A stretch of DNA of 64,000 bases, taken from contig NZ_CP027229.1 of NCBI RefSeq assembly GCF_002999135.1, forward strand, positions 372,001 through 436,000, written 5' to 3'. The translations under genes and the position numbers were made by a program. The notes beneath the pieces were generated by a model that saw nothing but the letters and a program-made list of their open reading frames with translations, did not search any database and was not told where the DNA came from. Below, in pieces: positions 19,342 to 31,309 of the stretch. The stretch is from Capnocytophaga sp. oral taxon 878 (GTDB lineage Bacteria > Bacteroidota > Bacteroidia > Flavobacteriales > Flavobacteriaceae). Positions within the stretch are counted from its first letter, which is position 1; each line of letters begins with the position of its first letter.

Positions 19342-19680
19342 TTATTTCTTGAATTTTTCAGGTATTGCAGCCCCTTTTTTCATATCAATAAGAACAATGC
19401 TTTTTACAGCTTTCTTCTTAGTATCTACTTGTTTGAGATAAAGAGCAAAATCTTTGCGATTCTCCTCCCATACCTCAATTTTTTCAATACCAATAGCCAA
19501 AGTTCCTAATTCCTCCTTCAAGGCTGTTGTATTCAGCAAGAAGTGGTCTTTTTTGTTAATCACCAATAAGGTAACATCTTTCTCTCCCAAGCTACTAAAA
19601 TCAGTAACACTAACTTTCTGCTGCGCCATACCCACAACGCTCAATAGCATAACAGTCAAGGTAATCAATAATCTTTTCAT
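19342..19680 (-). CDS. Small exported protein of unknown function
   Basis: This 112-residue protein has a clear signal peptide (LLITLTVMLLSVVGMAQQ). The mature part, about 93 residues, alternates short strands and a helix and has many lysines. I do not recognise a family. It has its own promoter (19708-19737) and seems to be a single-gene unit. The protein is probably periplasmic, as no lipobox or membrane anchor is seen. Confidence 0.65.
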   Translation of the reverse strand: MKRLLITLTVMLLSVVGMAQQKVSVTDFSSLGEKDVTLLVINKKDHFLLNTTALKEELGTLAIGIEKIEVWEENRKDFALYLKQVDTKKKAVKSIVLIDMKKGAAIPEKFKK

Positions 19681-19707
19681 CGTTTATTTAGTTTTTTAAT
19701 GCAGGTA

Positions 19708-19737
19708 CAAAAGTACAAATAATTAGCAAATAAGCAA
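19708..19737 (-). promoter_or_regulatory. Promoter of the small exported protein gene
   Basis: The - strand has TTG (19737-19735), a 19-bp spacer and TACTTTTG (19715-19708), 28 bases before the start codon. Confidence 0.75.
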
Positions 19738-20039
19738 GTTTAACCACCAAAATTTACCCCTTCATTTACTTTTCCTATTCAGTTATTATTACCAAGATTA
19801 TGAATCCTTTATCTTTACTTTTTTGGATTGAAAAGAGAGTTCCCATTCACCTTACTTTCTGTATAATCGCTTTAAATATTTTTCATCAATTCTTGCTTTT
19901 TATTGCTAATTTTTCAATACAATCTCTTCTCTAATTATTTTCTACTTTGAATGTATAAAATACTGATAATCAATTTATTTGTGTCAAATGCTAACTTTAT
20001 TTTCACCCTATTTTCACCTTAGGAAGCATATAGGATGAA

Positions 20040-20072
20040 CGAAGGATAAACGAACTATAAACGAAGGATAAA
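20040..20072. repeat. 11-bp-periodic intergenic repeat, copy B
   Basis: Three exact 11-bp units start at 20040, 20051 and 20062 (CGAAGGATAAA, CGAACTATAAA, CGAAGGATAAA). The first 31 bases match 13220-13250 exactly. Confidence 0.88.
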
Positions 20073-20327
20073 CCTTACTTTCTTGATTCTCAGTAGTCTA
20101 TTTTCAAACCTCCTTTTTTGCGAAAAACGCAACAAATTACTCATTTTTCACTTTTATCTTTTATAGTAACTATTGTAGGCACTATGCCTCAAAAAATATA
20201 TTTGCATTATTTTTTTCAATACAATGTAGTTCAGATTGATACTTTCGAGCTTACTTACTACTTCATATAAGCTAAAAGTGAAAAATAGCCTATTTTTTAT
20301 TAAACAAAAAAATATTATAATTCTTCT

Positions 20328-20357
20328 TTGCTAATTAATAAATATTTTGTACTTTTG
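20328..20357 (+). promoter_or_regulatory. Promoter of mdh
   Basis: TTG (20328-20330), a 19-bp spacer and TACTTTTG (20350-20357) lie 65 bases before the mdh start codon. Confidence 0.8.
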
Positions 20358-20421
20358 TAGCCTGAAAATAACCATTGATTGGTTGCCTAATACACCAATC
20401 ATCTTAAAATAAATTAATTAT

Positions 20422-21354
20422 ATGAAAGTTACAGTAGTAGGCGCAGGTGCCGTAGGAGCAAGTTGCGCAGAGTACATTGCTATTAAGGATTTTGCTTCCG
20501 AAGTAGTACTAATCGACATCAAAGAAGGCTTTGCAGAAGGTAAAGCTATGGACTTAATGCAAACAGCTTCCCTTAACGGATTCGACACCCGTATCACAGG
20601 GGTTACTAACGACTATTCCAAAACCGCTGGTAGCGATGTAGCAGTAATTACATCAGGTATTCCACGCAAACCAGGTATGACTCGTGAAGAACTTATCGGT
20701 ACCAATGCCAATATCGTAAAATCAGTAGTAGAACAGTTAGTAAAATACTCACCTAATGTAATCGTAATCGTAGTGAGTAACCCTATGGATACTATGGCTT
20801 ATTTGGTACACAAAGCTACCAAATTACCTAAAAACCACATTATAGGTATGGGAGGTGCTCTTGATAGCGCTCGCTTTAAATACCGCTTGGCAGAAGCCCT
20901 AAATAGCCCAATCTCTGATGTTGATGGTATGGTAATCGCAGCGCATAGTGATAGCGGTATGCTACCACTTACCCGCTTAGCAAGCTACCGCGGTGTACCA
21001 GTAACCGAGTTCCTAAGCGACGAACGCCTTAACCAAGTAGCAGAAGATACCAAAGTAGGAGGCGCTACACTTACCAAATTGTTAGGTACTTCAGCTTGGT
21101 ATGCACCAGGAGCAGCAGTATCAGCTTTAGTACAAGCTATTGCTTGCGACCAAAAGAAACTATTCCCTTGCTCAGTATTACTTGAAGGCGAATACGGACA
21201 AAAAGATGTATGCGTAGGAGTACCAGTAATTATTGGTAAAAATGGTATCGAAAAAATCGTAGAAGTAAAACTAACCGATGCTGAAAAAGCTAAATTTGCC
21301 GAAAGTACCGAAGCTGTACGTGAAGTAAATAAAGCATTAGCAGGAGTAATATAA
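20422..21354 (+). CDS. mdh: Malate dehydrogenase
   Basis: This TCA-cycle enzyme interconverts malate and oxaloacetate with NAD. The 310-residue protein belongs to the LDH-like (type III) malate dehydrogenases used by Bacteroidota. It has the NAD motif VGAGAVGASCAEYIAIKD, the substrate-binding Arg pair around PRKPGMTREEL, the VSNPMDTMAY segment and the catalytic His in AAHSDSGMLPLTR. It stands alone between its own promoter and a bidirectional terminator. Fumarase and the succinyl-CoA ligase alpha subunit are encoded elsewhere in the window. Confidence 0.95.
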   Translation: MKVTVVGAGAVGASCAEYIAIKDFASEVVLIDIKEGFAEGKAMDLMQTASLNGFDTRITGVTNDYSKTAGSDVAVITSGIPRKPGMTREELIGTNANIVKSVVEQLVKYSPNVIVIVVSNPMDTMAYLVHKATKLPKNHIIGMGGALDSARFKYRLAEALNSPISDVDGMVIAAHSDSGMLPLTRLASYRGVPVTEFLSDERLNQVAEDTKVGGATLTKLLGTSAWYAPGAAVSALVQAIACDQKKLFPCSVLLEGEYGQKDVCVGVPVIIGKNGIEKIVEVKLTDAEKAKFAESTEAVREVNKALAGVI

Positions 21355-21380
21355 GTTTATATTTCACCATTAATAAATAA

Positions 21381-21406
21381 AAAGGCTGCCTATTTAGGCA
21401 GCCTTT
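21381..21406. terminator. Bidirectional terminator between mdh and the Fe-S oxidoreductase gene
   Basis: An 11-bp perfect stem (21381-21391 with 21396-21406) and a 4-base loop, flanked by A and T runs on both sides, sit between two convergent genes. It can serve both. Confidence 0.88.
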
Positions 21407-21431
21407 TATATTATAACTAATAATCAATTAA

Positions 21432-22745
21432 TTAATCATTAATAGTTCTATCAGCTTGGTTATAAGCCCAAGGGGCTCCGTTGTTCTCTATATTTGTCAT
21501 CATAGTATTCAGTTCAGTAGGCGCACTTGATTGTTCCATTACTAAATATTGTCGCATTTGCATAATAATACCCAACGGACTAATATTTATAGGGCAAGCT
21601 TCAGCACAAGCATTGCAAGTAGTACAAGCCCACACTTCTTCAGCAGTTATATAATCACCTAAAAGTTGCTTACCATCAGGTTCAAACGTGCTACCATTTT
21701 TATCAATATTACGACTCACTTCTTCCAATCGGTCACGAGTTTTCATCATAATAGCACGCGGCGAAAGCTTTTTACCAGTAAGGTTTGCAGGGCATTCATC
21801 AGTACACCTCCCACACTCAGTACAACTATAAGCATTCATTAGCTGTACCCAGGTAAGGTCTGTCACATCCGAAGCTCCAAACTTATCAGGAGGAGGTGTG
21901 TCCTGTGAGGTAGCAAAAGGATCAACATTAGGGTCTAACATCAGTTTAACCTCTCTAGTTACATCAGGGTTAAGAGGGGTAGCTCCTAAAGGACCCACAG
22001 AGGCATAATATGTATTCGGAAAGGCTAATAAAATATGTAGATGTTTAGAATAGTAAAGATAGTTTAAAAAGCATAATATTCCAATAATGTGTAACCACCA
22101 GCAAGTGCGTTCAATAATAATGAGAATATTTATTGGAAGATTTTGTAGAAGAGGTTGTAGCCATTGGCTTATAGGAAAAGCCCCAGCTTGTATATAGTTA
22201 GGTACTTGTAAAGTTTGTAAGCAAGCATCAGCAGCATTCATCAGTAAAAACAGAGTCATCATTAGCATTTCAGCATAAAGAATGTTGCTAGCATCACGCT
22301 TAGCCCACCCTTTAAGCTCTGTTTTCTGGAACCGAGCAATTTTCAATATATTTCTACGTACCCAAAAGATTACTACTGAAACAATAACCAAAAAAGCAAG
22401 TATTTCAAATGAAGCAATTAAAAAATTATAGGAAGCACCCAAACCCGCAAAAGCACGATGAGTGCCAAAAATGCCATCAGTAATAATTTCTAAAAGCTCA
22501 ATATTAATAATTAAGAACCCTACATAAACTACAATATGTAATACAGCTACTATAGGACGAACCAACATCTTTTGCTGTCCTAAAGCTACCCGCAGCATAT
22601 TTTTTAAGCGTTCTTTTTTATGATTAGAAGTATTTTCAGGTTTACCTAATCGTATATTACGAATAAGTTTGCGAAGGTTATAAACGAAAAAGCCTCCTCC
22701 TATACAGAGAAGTATCACAAATACGATGTTAGGAAGAAGGCTCAT
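21432..22745 (-). CDS. Membrane-bound (Fe-S) oxidoreductase, heterodisulfide reductase-like
   Basis: This 437-residue protein has about five N-terminal membrane helices (to about residue 250), like a NarI-type or HdrE-type quinone subunit. A ferredoxin domain with two 4Fe-4S motifs follows: CTECGRCTDECP and CTTCNACAEACP. It probably moves electrons between a soluble partner and the quinone pool. I recall that relatives are often followed by a separate CCG-domain Fe-S gene; here the next gene is the convergent mdh, so such a partner would lie elsewhere. It closes the amidase-mlaD unit. Confidence 0.78.
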   Translation of the reverse strand: MSLLPNIVFVILLCIGGGFFVYNLRKLIRNIRLGKPENTSNHKKERLKNMLRVALGQQKMLVRPIVAVLHIVVYVGFLIINIELLEIITDGIFGTHRAFAGLGASYNFLIASFEILAFLVIVSVVIFWVRRNILKIARFQKTELKGWAKRDASNILYAEMLMMTLFLLMNAADACLQTLQVPNYIQAGAFPISQWLQPLLQNLPINILIIIERTCWWLHIIGILCFLNYLYYSKHLHILLAFPNTYYASVGPLGATPLNPDVTREVKLMLDPNVDPFATSQDTPPPDKFGASDVTDLTWVQLMNAYSCTECGRCTDECPANLTGKKLSPRAIMMKTRDRLEEVSRNIDKNGSTFEPDGKQLLGDYITAEEVWACTTCNACAEACPINISPLGIIMQMRQYLVMEQSSAPTELNTMMTNIENNGAPWAYNQADRTIND

Positions 22746-22761
22746 TTATTGAAGTATGTTA

Positions 22762-23712
22762 TTATTCAGCTTTTTGCTCGTCTGTAGGTTCATATACTTT
22801 AGCTTTTTTGCCAAAGAGAGAGAAGTGTACATAGCGTTTTGGGTTTAAACGGAAGTCTTGTAATAAGAGTTCCAGTTGCTTAGCCGATTTATCTAAATCG
22901 TTGTAAAGAGCATCATCTTTAAGCAGTTTCCCTACAGTACCTTTGCCATTTTCTATTTCAGATAAAAGAGTGTTTAGGTTTGAGAGAGTATTTTGAGCAT
23001 TTGTAATTACTTTATTAATATCAGCTTCTGAAAGGTCAGATGTTACTTTAGCAAGGTCTCCACTTATTTTATTAGCATTCTGTAAAGTATTGTGCAAAGA
23101 AGCTTGATTTGCAATAAGCATATTATTAAGGGTAACAGATGCTTGATTAAGATTGCGCATAGTATTACTTAGTTCAGTAATAGCATTTTTAAGGTCAGTA
23201 GTGGTTTTATTGTCTAATATTTTATTAACACCAGTAAGGGTAGTATCAGCTTGGTTTAATAGATGGTTTAGCTTTTCTTGGGTAGGTTTGATAGAAGAAG
23301 AAATAGAAGCTAACATATCCTCTTGAATACGAGCCTCAAGTACATCACCTGACACTGCAATAGGAGCATTATCAAAGGCAGGAATAATTTGTAATCCGGC
23401 TCCTCCTAGCAAACTATTGTAAAGCTCAGCAGTACTATTTTTAGAGAAAGTAAAATCGTCAGAGCATTCCATAGTTATCTTAATTTGGGCTGTTTTTTCT
23501 TCTAAAGAAACAGTTTCTACACTACCTACTTTCACTCCATTCACAGTGATTTGGGTACCAGTTTTTAATCCTCCTGAATGAGGGAAATAAGCGTAATAAG
23601 TATTAGTTTTATTAAATAATGATTTAGACTTCAAAAAGTTGAAGCCTACATAAAAAGCAGCAATACCTGCCACTACTATAATAGCTGTTTTTATTTCTCT
23701 AGATAATTTCAT
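22762..23712 (-). CDS. MlaD-family (MCE) lipid transport protein
   Basis: This 316-residue protein has an N-terminal membrane anchor (TAIIVVAGIAAFYVGFNFL), one MCE/MlaD domain (about 38-115, with GGLKTGTQITVNGVKVGSVE), a long helical region with many Asn and Leu (about 140-285) and a charged tail. MlaD forms a periplasmic hexamer that moves phospholipids between the membranes. The ATPase and permease (MlaF, MlaE) are not in the window. The gene lies 18 bases after the amidase gene and 16 before the Fe-S oxidoreductase gene. Confidence 0.85.
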   Translation of the reverse strand: MKLSREIKTAIIVVAGIAAFYVGFNFLKSKSLFNKTNTYYAYFPHSGGLKTGTQITVNGVKVGSVETVSLEEKTAQIKITMECSDDFTFSKNSTAELYNSLLGGAGLQIIPAFDNAPIAVSGDVLEARIQEDMLASISSSIKPTQEKLNHLLNQADTTLTGVNKILDNKTTTDLKNAITELSNTMRNLNQASVTLNNMLIANQASLHNTLQNANKISGDLAKVTSDLSEADINKVITNAQNTLSNLNTLLSEIENGKGTVGKLLKDDALYNDLDKSAKQLELLLQDFRLNPKRYVHFSLFGKKAKVYEPTDEQKAE

Positions 23713-23730
23713 TAGTTCTTATTAATAATT

Positions 23731-24855
23731 TTACTTTTCTAACTGTTTAGCTTTTTGGATAGTAATGCGTTTCCCTTGATAAAAAGCTGTGATATAAGCA
23801 TCTTTATACCCTTTTTTTTTTGCATTAGTAAGTAATACAAGAGCTTCTCGGTGTTTTAGAGCATTACCATAGTAATATACATATACACTTCCATCCTTTT
23901 CAACTGAAATAGGAGATAGCCCTTTAAAATTAAAACTTTTAGCTTCTAAACGCTTAGGGCTAGATGATATTTGTATTTTATAACTTAAATTTTTAGTTGT
24001 ATGGTTATTCGTTGTGTGTTTTTCAGGATGTATTCTATCTCCTTCTGATTGTACAGAAACACTCTCGTTAGGCGAGATATAACTACTTTTTCCTTGTACC
24101 CATTTTTTATATTCTAAGATGGCAGTAGCAATATTTTCGGCAAACTCATCTTGCCCTTTAGCTGAGGTAAGAAACTTGCGCTCCTCGTTATTAGTAAGAA
24201 AAGCAGTTTCAATGAGAATACTAGGCATATAGGTTTGATGTAAGACAATAAAACCAGCTTGTCGTACACCACGATTAGAGCGTTTCATTACACTAGTAAG
24301 CTGATTTTGAACTATTTTAGCTAACTGAATACTTTGCTCTAAAAACTCTTCCTGCATAATAGAAAGGCCTATGAGAGATTCAGGGGAGTTGATGTTGTAT
24401 TTAGCATATTTCTTCTCATAGTTATCTTCCATATAGATTACGGAGTTTTCAGCTTTAGCTACTTCAAAGTTCTGCTCATTGGCATTCAACCCTAGAACAT
24501 AAGTTTCAGCTCCTCCTACTTGAGTTTCGTGGGCATTACAATGGATAGAAACAAAAACATCAGCTTTATTCCTGTTGGCAATAGCTCCACGTTCGTAAAG
24601 GTCAATAAGTTCATCAGTTTTACGAGTATAGATAACTTTAATGTCAGGATAGGCTTCTAATTTCTTACCAACTAATAAGGCTATTTTTAGAACTACATCT
24701 TTTTCGTAAATAGTTTTATTTACTACTTTACCAGGGTCTTTACCTCCATGTCCAGCATCTAAAACCACTTTGAAAACAGGTATTTTCTGAGCATATCCTA
24801 CTGCCGACACTACATATAGTACCCCAAAAAGTATATAATGTAAAAGTTTCATCAA
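23731..24855 (-). CDS. N-acetylmuramoyl-L-alanine amidase (Amidase_3)
   Basis: This 374-residue exported enzyme cleaves the bond between MurNAc and the peptide stem. After the signal peptide come the zinc motifs VVLDAGHGGKDPG and SIHCNAHE, and the catalytic Glu lies in SILIETAFLTN (domain about 25-255). A Ser- and Thr-rich linker leads to a C-terminal SPOR-like domain (about 295-374, YKIQISSSPKRLE to the end), which would target it to septal glycan. It leads a unit with mlaD and the Fe-S oxidoreductase gene. Confidence 0.9.
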   Translation of the reverse strand: MMKLLHYILFGVLYVVSAVGYAQKIPVFKVVLDAGHGGKDPGKVVNKTIYEKDVVLKIALLVGKKLEAYPDIKVIYTRKTDELIDLYERGAIANRNKADVFVSIHCNAHETQVGGAETYVLGLNANEQNFEVAKAENSVIYMEDNYEKKYAKYNINSPESLIGLSIMQEEFLEQSIQLAKIVQNQLTSVMKRSNRGVRQAGFIVLHQTYMPSILIETAFLTNNEERKFLTSAKGQDEFAENIATAILEYKKWVQGKSSYISPNESVSVQSEGDRIHPEKHTTNNHTTKNLSYKIQISSSPKRLEAKSFNFKGLSPISVEKDGSVYVYYYGNALKHREALVLLTNAKKKGYKDAYITAFYQGKRITIQKAKQLEK

Positions 24856-24881
24856 ATCTTATTTTTTGTTTTAATAGGGGG

Positions 24882-24912
24882 CAAAGGTAAGGCTTTTACC
24901 CTAATGCACCAA
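24882..24912 (-). promoter_or_regulatory. Promoter of the amidase-mlaD unit
   Basis: The - strand has TTG (24912-24910), a 20-bp spacer and TACCTTTG (24889-24882), 27 bases before the amidase start. Confidence 0.65.
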
Positions 24913-24926
24913 ACTAAATTATATAT

Positions 24927-26936
<2,010 letters not shown>

Positions 26937-29663
26937 TTAGCGTAATACTCTATCAGGCTCTTTGTTTTTCTCCCATTTCAGGTCGGAAAGCATTGAAGCT
27001 TTGATACCAACAAAGAAATACCAAGAGGTACGATAGCCAAAAGGGGTGAACTGGAAGCTCATTCTGAAACTGCTTAGGTCACGTTCAAAACGCAGTTGGG
27101 TATAAGTAAAACCTTTGTTTACGAAGTCATATCCGCTTGATAAACCTACTTGCCATTTGGGAGTAAGTGATACATTACCAGAAAACATTAGAGAGTTATT
27201 AGAGATTTTTCCTTCTCGTGCCTGATTACTATAGGTAAGTGAATGAGCTAAAGTTAAGTCCCAAGGTATAGTAGCTCGGTAAAACTGTTGCTTACCATCT
27301 TTATTTTCGTCTTCCTCTTTTTTCTTATCTAAATCTTGTACTTCATTTAGAGGTTTAGATGAACCAAAGAGGTCATCGGTACGACCTCCTGCTACTGTAC
27401 CTGTATGTTTTTCTTTCTTTTTTCCTTTTTCAGATCTATCTTTGTTAGAAAATGAATAATTAGTAGATATGTTCGCATTTGTTAATCGGAATAAACTACC
27501 ACCATTGTTCATATTCCATTTATCTATTTGTCGTCCATTGTTATCAATAGCATAAGGGTTTAGAGTCGCTCCAAAATTGATACCTAACTTACCATTGAAA
27601 AGAGCGGTTCCTCCAGTAACATTTATAGGGCTTAATTCTTTAGTAATTACATTATAGTTGGTACTAAAGTTTAAGCTATTTAAGAGCATTACTTTTTTAG
27701 GCTCTGTTTCGGTACTATCTTTCTGTTTCATTTTAGCCTCAAAAGTATTGGCTAAAGAGAAGCCTATTGATTGCGATTCATTTAGTCCAGGTGTGCCATA
27801 CAAACCACCTTCAAAGCGGCTATACTGATTTCTATTACCATAAGCATCTGAAATATAATAATCATAATACTGGTCAAATGAAGGAGTATACCCATAACTT
27901 ACAGAAGGACGCATTACGTGCCGGATGGCTTGTATAGCAGCCCCTTTCTTAAATCTAAAAGTACCATATACAGTAGTACCTAAACTAGCTCCTACATTGT
28001 AGGTAAGAAAGCGGTCAAAACCACTAAGAGTATCAATAGCTGATTTGCCTATAGAACTATTAAAGTCTTTGCGACGTATTGTTTTGAATTGCCATGTTTC
28101 ATTTAAAGAAGAGTTGAGCCCTAAAGTAACATACTTGAATAACTTAGCAGTGGTACTTACTGGAATAGAGTGGCGAACTCCATTCTTAGCTTCATTAAAC
28201 ATTTTCTTACTAAAGAAGAGACTATCATACGTAGCAAAGCGGTTATCAGCCTGCATACTATATTGCAAGTTCAGACTCTTGATAAGTCCTTTTTTAGTTT
28301 GTCCTTCCTTAGCAAAAGGGTATATACGCTCCACACTAGCACGCATTGAGGGTAATGTCATATCAATACTTTTAGTATTAGTATTCTGTGAGTGAGAAGC
28401 AGAGAGTGATAAATTCACAGAAGGTGATGCAGGAAAGGTTTTGGAATACGAGATAGATGACATCATCGTATTATTCAAAAAGTTAGAAGTATTGGATTGG
28501 TTATAGGATTCTTGATAATATCTACTATTGCTAGATAGGTTAACTGATGCTGAGAAACTAGAGTTGGGACTTGATTTGCTATCTTTGCTATGTGACCATT
28601 GTATGCTGTACATTTTACTGCCTGAATAGTCTGGCAGCCCCCTCATACTATAAATGTTATTTTCAAAAGCTACATTGAAATTACCTGAATATTTGTAACG
28701 TTTTAGGTAAGCTGACTGAGCCCTAAGCCCATAACTGCCATTGGTGTAATAATCGGCAGTAAGGGTAAGGTCAAAGTTGTCACTAATTACAAAATAATAA
28801 CCTATATTTTGCAAGAAATAGCCACGGTTATTCACCTCGCCAAAGGTAGGGAATATTAGCCCTGAAGAGCGACCTGACACCATAGGGTAATAGGCAAAGG
28901 GTATAGCTAAAGGGGTAGGAATATCAACTATGTACATATTACTGAAGCCTGCAATAATCTTCTTTTTAGGTACAAATTTTGCTTTTCGTACCTTGATATA
29001 ATAGTCGGGGTCATCTAAATCTTCGGCAGTGGTGATAATGGCATTTTTCATAAAATAGGTAGAGTCGTTCTCCTTTTTAATGATTTGCCCTCTTACATTG
29101 TTTTCATCTTGCTTAGTATATGCATTACGGATAATGGCTTTTTGGTTGCGGTAGTTAAACCTGATAGAGTCCGGTTCTATCACATCATTTCCTTGCTTGA
29201 AAATGGGATGTTGGCTATATTCACCAGTACTATCTTTTACTCGCCCTGCATAAACTTCTCCTTTTTGGTAATTAATCACATCAATACCTGCACTAATATC
29301 AATATCGGTATATTTTACATTAGTTTGGTTATACAGTATGATTTCATTTCCAGCTTTATTGAATACAATACTATCTTTAGCCTCATATTTTACTACATCT
29401 TCTAAGGCTCCATTAGTTTTTTTGATAGTATCTTTTTTCTTTATTGTATCAATATTTTTCTTAGGTTTTTCAGGCTTAGGGCGTCTGCCGCGCAGAGGTT
29501 TTTCCTTTTTAAGGCTATCTTTTTTAATAGTGTCGCGTACACCAAAAGGTATATCATACCAAAATTCAGCCTTTTTAAAGGCAAAACTTTCGGCAATCCA
29601 CGAGCAAAAAATGATAACTAATATGCTGACTATGAATATAAAGAGTCGTTTATGTTGTTGCAA
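26937..29663 (-). CDS. lptD: LPS-assembly protein LptD (Bacteroidota type)
   Basis: LptD is the outer membrane barrel that inserts lipopolysaccharide. This 908-residue protein has an N-terminal membrane or signal segment, a Lys- and Pro-rich linker, an OstA-like jelly-roll domain (about 85-260, with VKYTDIDISAGIDVINYQKG) and a large barrel. The barrel contains IPFAYYPMVSGRSSGLIFPT, a known Bacteroidota LptD hallmark. An acidic and Lys-rich insertion lies near residue 750-800. It is transcribed with ligA from the promoter at 29696-29725. Confidence 0.88.
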   Translation of the reverse strand: MQQHKRLFIFIVSILVIIFCSWIAESFAFKKAEFWYDIPFGVRDTIKKDSLKKEKPLRGRRPKPEKPKKNIDTIKKKDTIKKTNGALEDVVKYEAKDSIVFNKAGNEIILYNQTNVKYTDIDISAGIDVINYQKGEVYAGRVKDSTGEYSQHPIFKQGNDVIEPDSIRFNYRNQKAIIRNAYTKQDENNVRGQIIKKENDSTYFMKNAIITTAEDLDDPDYYIKVRKAKFVPKKKIIAGFSNMYIVDIPTPLAIPFAYYPMVSGRSSGLIFPTFGEVNNRGYFLQNIGYYFVISDNFDLTLTADYYTNGSYGLRAQSAYLKRYKYSGNFNVAFENNIYSMRGLPDYSGSKMYSIQWSHSKDSKSSPNSSFSASVNLSSNSRYYQESYNQSNTSNFLNNTMMSSISYSKTFPASPSVNLSLSASHSQNTNTKSIDMTLPSMRASVERIYPFAKEGQTKKGLIKSLNLQYSMQADNRFATYDSLFFSKKMFNEAKNGVRHSIPVSTTAKLFKYVTLGLNSSLNETWQFKTIRRKDFNSSIGKSAIDTLSGFDRFLTYNVGASLGTTVYGTFRFKKGAAIQAIRHVMRPSVSYGYTPSFDQYYDYYISDAYGNRNQYSRFEGGLYGTPGLNESQSIGFSLANTFEAKMKQKDSTETEPKKVMLLNSLNFSTNYNVITKELSPINVTGGTALFNGKLGINFGATLNPYAIDNNGRQIDKWNMNNGGSLFRLTNANISTNYSFSNKDRSEKGKKKEKHTGTVAGGRTDDLFGSSKPLNEVQDLDKKKEEDENKDGKQQFYRATIPWDLTLAHSLTYSNQAREGKISNNSLMFSGNVSLTPKWQVGLSSGYDFVNKGFTYTQLRFERDLSSFRMSFQFTPFGYRTSWYFFVGIKASMLSDLKWEKNKEPDRVLR

Positions 29664-29695
29664 AGTCTTTCTTTTTATACTTTTATTTTAGGGCA

Positions 29696-29725
29696 CAAAA
29701 ATACAAAACTTTTCTCAATTAGCAA
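29696..29725 (-). promoter_or_regulatory. Promoter of lptD-ligA
   Basis: The - strand has TTG (29725-29723), a 19-bp spacer and TATTTTTG (29703-29696), 33 bases before the lptD start. Confidence 0.75.
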
Positions 29726-29737
29726 ATATGTTGTTAT

Positions 29738-31249
29738 TTAAGGTAGAGGAACAACTTTTCCTATTTGTTTATCTGTAGGCATTTGAGCTTTTACTTTTTG
29801 TAGATAATGGCGTAGTTTTTTACTTAGTTGTTTAGCCTTACGTGGATATTGGGCTATCAGGTTCTGTTTTTCGCCTATATCATTTTTTATATTGAAGAGT
29901 TCCTTTTGCCTACTACCATGCATATATACCAATTTCCAATCTCCTTGCCTAATAGCACTGCTGGCTCCATATCCAGAGCCACTAACTGTGTACCAATTAT
30001 TAGGGCTGTGCCAGTAAAAAGTGCGTTCTTGCACTTTTTTTTCTCCTTTTAAGGTTGGTAAAAAACTCTTTCCATCTACTACTTGCGGCACTTTGTAGTT
30101 TTTTACTTGGGCAATATCTAAAAGAGTAGGGAATAGATCTTCAATAATAACAGGTTGTTCAGTACGTTCATTGGGTGTTATTTGTCCTTTCCAAGCTGCT
30201 ATCATTGGAATACGCACTCCGCCCTCATAAGCTGACCCTTTACCAGCCTGCAAAGGGTAGTTATGCGTATTAGGAGTTCCGCCACGTCCGACAGCACTTA
30301 GCCCACCATTATCTGATAGGAAAAGAATAAAAGTATTTTCCATTAGTTTTTGTGCTTCCAAGTAGCTCATTACATCGCCTAAACTTTTGTCCATAGCTTC
30401 GACCATACTCGCATAACGAGCCTCAGTAGGGTTCAGTCCTTTGTATTTTTCTATAAAACGTTTATCTTCTTCGATAGGGATGTGTACAGCGTAGTGTGAT
30501 AGGTAAAGAAAGAAAGGCTGGTCTTTAGGGCGGTCATCTAATACATCAAGAGCTTCTAAAGTAAGAGCCTCGGTAACTGAAATGTCTTTACCCCAATACT
30601 TTTGTAGATCGGGCACAGCAAAAGAAGATGTGGGTTGCCCGTCGGTACGGTTACCAAAGTTAGTAAGCCCTGAATAACTAGCGAGACCACCGCCTGCGTG
30701 TCCTGCTATATTTTTTACAAAACCTAAGTTCAAGGGGTTGGCTCCTAAGGTTTCGGTAGCTCCAAAGTGAGCTTTTCCTATGCAAATAGTGTAATAGCCA
30801 GCCTCTTTTAATAATTGAGGCAGAGTTTTGGCGTAGTAGGCATAGGGAGCATTAGGAACAGGAGAAATACCATTTACATTCCAATCAGGAGGGGTAAGCT
30901 GAGGGTCGTCTACATCGGTAGGAGTATTGTAATGGCGTGTCCAGTTGGTAACGCGATGCCGGGCTGCATTACTACCAGTGAGCAAGCTAACCCTGCTAGG
31001 AGAGCAAACAGAGGCAGCATACCCTTGAGTGAACTGTATGCCTCGTGCTGCTAAGCGCTCCATATTAGGAGTGTGATAAATATCATTATTAGGCACGCGT
31101 TCTTTCCAGAAAGGCAAAGAAGTGTCTTCCCACCCCATATCATCAACTATGAAAACGACTATATTGGGGCGTTGTGCATTAGAAGTAGTAGTTTGGCTAT
31201 AACTGTAGAGACCAAAAATAGCCAATAGGGTAAGTAAAACAGATTTCAT
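29738..31249 (-). CDS. Exported sulfatase (arylsulfatase family)
   Basis: This 503-residue enzyme has a signal peptide (SVLLTLLAIFGLYSYSQ), metal-binding D36-D37 in FIVDDMGWED, and the formylglycine signature VCSPSR with Cys82 as the residue to be modified. Other active-site parts are IGKAHFGA and FLSDNGGLSAVG. It would remove sulfate from host or dietary glycans. No sulfatase-maturing enzyme, SusCD pair or glycosidase is next to it. It lies downstream of fumC, separated by a hairpin. Confidence 0.88.
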   Translation of the reverse strand: MKSVLLTLLAIFGLYSYSQTTTSNAQRPNIVVFIVDDMGWEDTSLPFWKERVPNNDIYHTPNMERLAARGIQFTQGYAASVCSPSRVSLLTGSNAARHRVTNWTRHYNTPTDVDDPQLTPPDWNVNGISPVPNAPYAYYAKTLPQLLKEAGYYTICIGKAHFGATETLGANPLNLGFVKNIAGHAGGGLASYSGLTNFGNRTDGQPTSSFAVPDLQKYWGKDISVTEALTLEALDVLDDRPKDQPFFLYLSHYAVHIPIEEDKRFIEKYKGLNPTEARYASMVEAMDKSLGDVMSYLEAQKLMENTFILFLSDNGGLSAVGRGGTPNTHNYPLQAGKGSAYEGGVRIPMIAAWKGQITPNERTEQPVIIEDLFPTLLDIAQVKNYKVPQVVDGKSFLPTLKGEKKVQERTFYWHSPNNWYTVSGSGYGASSAIRQGDWKLVYMHGSRQKELFNIKNDIGEKQNLIAQYPRKAKQLSKKLRHYLQKVKAQMPTDKQIGKVVPLP

Positions 31250-31267
31250 AATTATAGAAGTAAAAAA

Positions 31268-31303
31268 GATAAGAGGTAAGAGTTTTATCTCTTACCTCTA
31301 TCT
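31268..31303 (-). terminator. Terminator after fumC
   Basis: A hairpin with a 15-bp stem and one bulged base (arms about 31268-31283 and 31289-31303) lies directly after the fumC stop and before the sulfatase start, on the - strand. A T run follows the stem. Confidence 0.75.
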
Positions 31304-31309
31304 AAAAAA

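Larger units (their letters stand above)
19681..20421. other. Gene-free stretch upstream of mdh
   Basis: These 741 bases contain divergent promoters at each end (19708-19737 for the - strand gene and 20328-20357 for mdh) and one repeat copy (20040-20072). Otherwise the sequence is AT-rich with no reading frame or RNA fold that I could support. Confidence 0.6.
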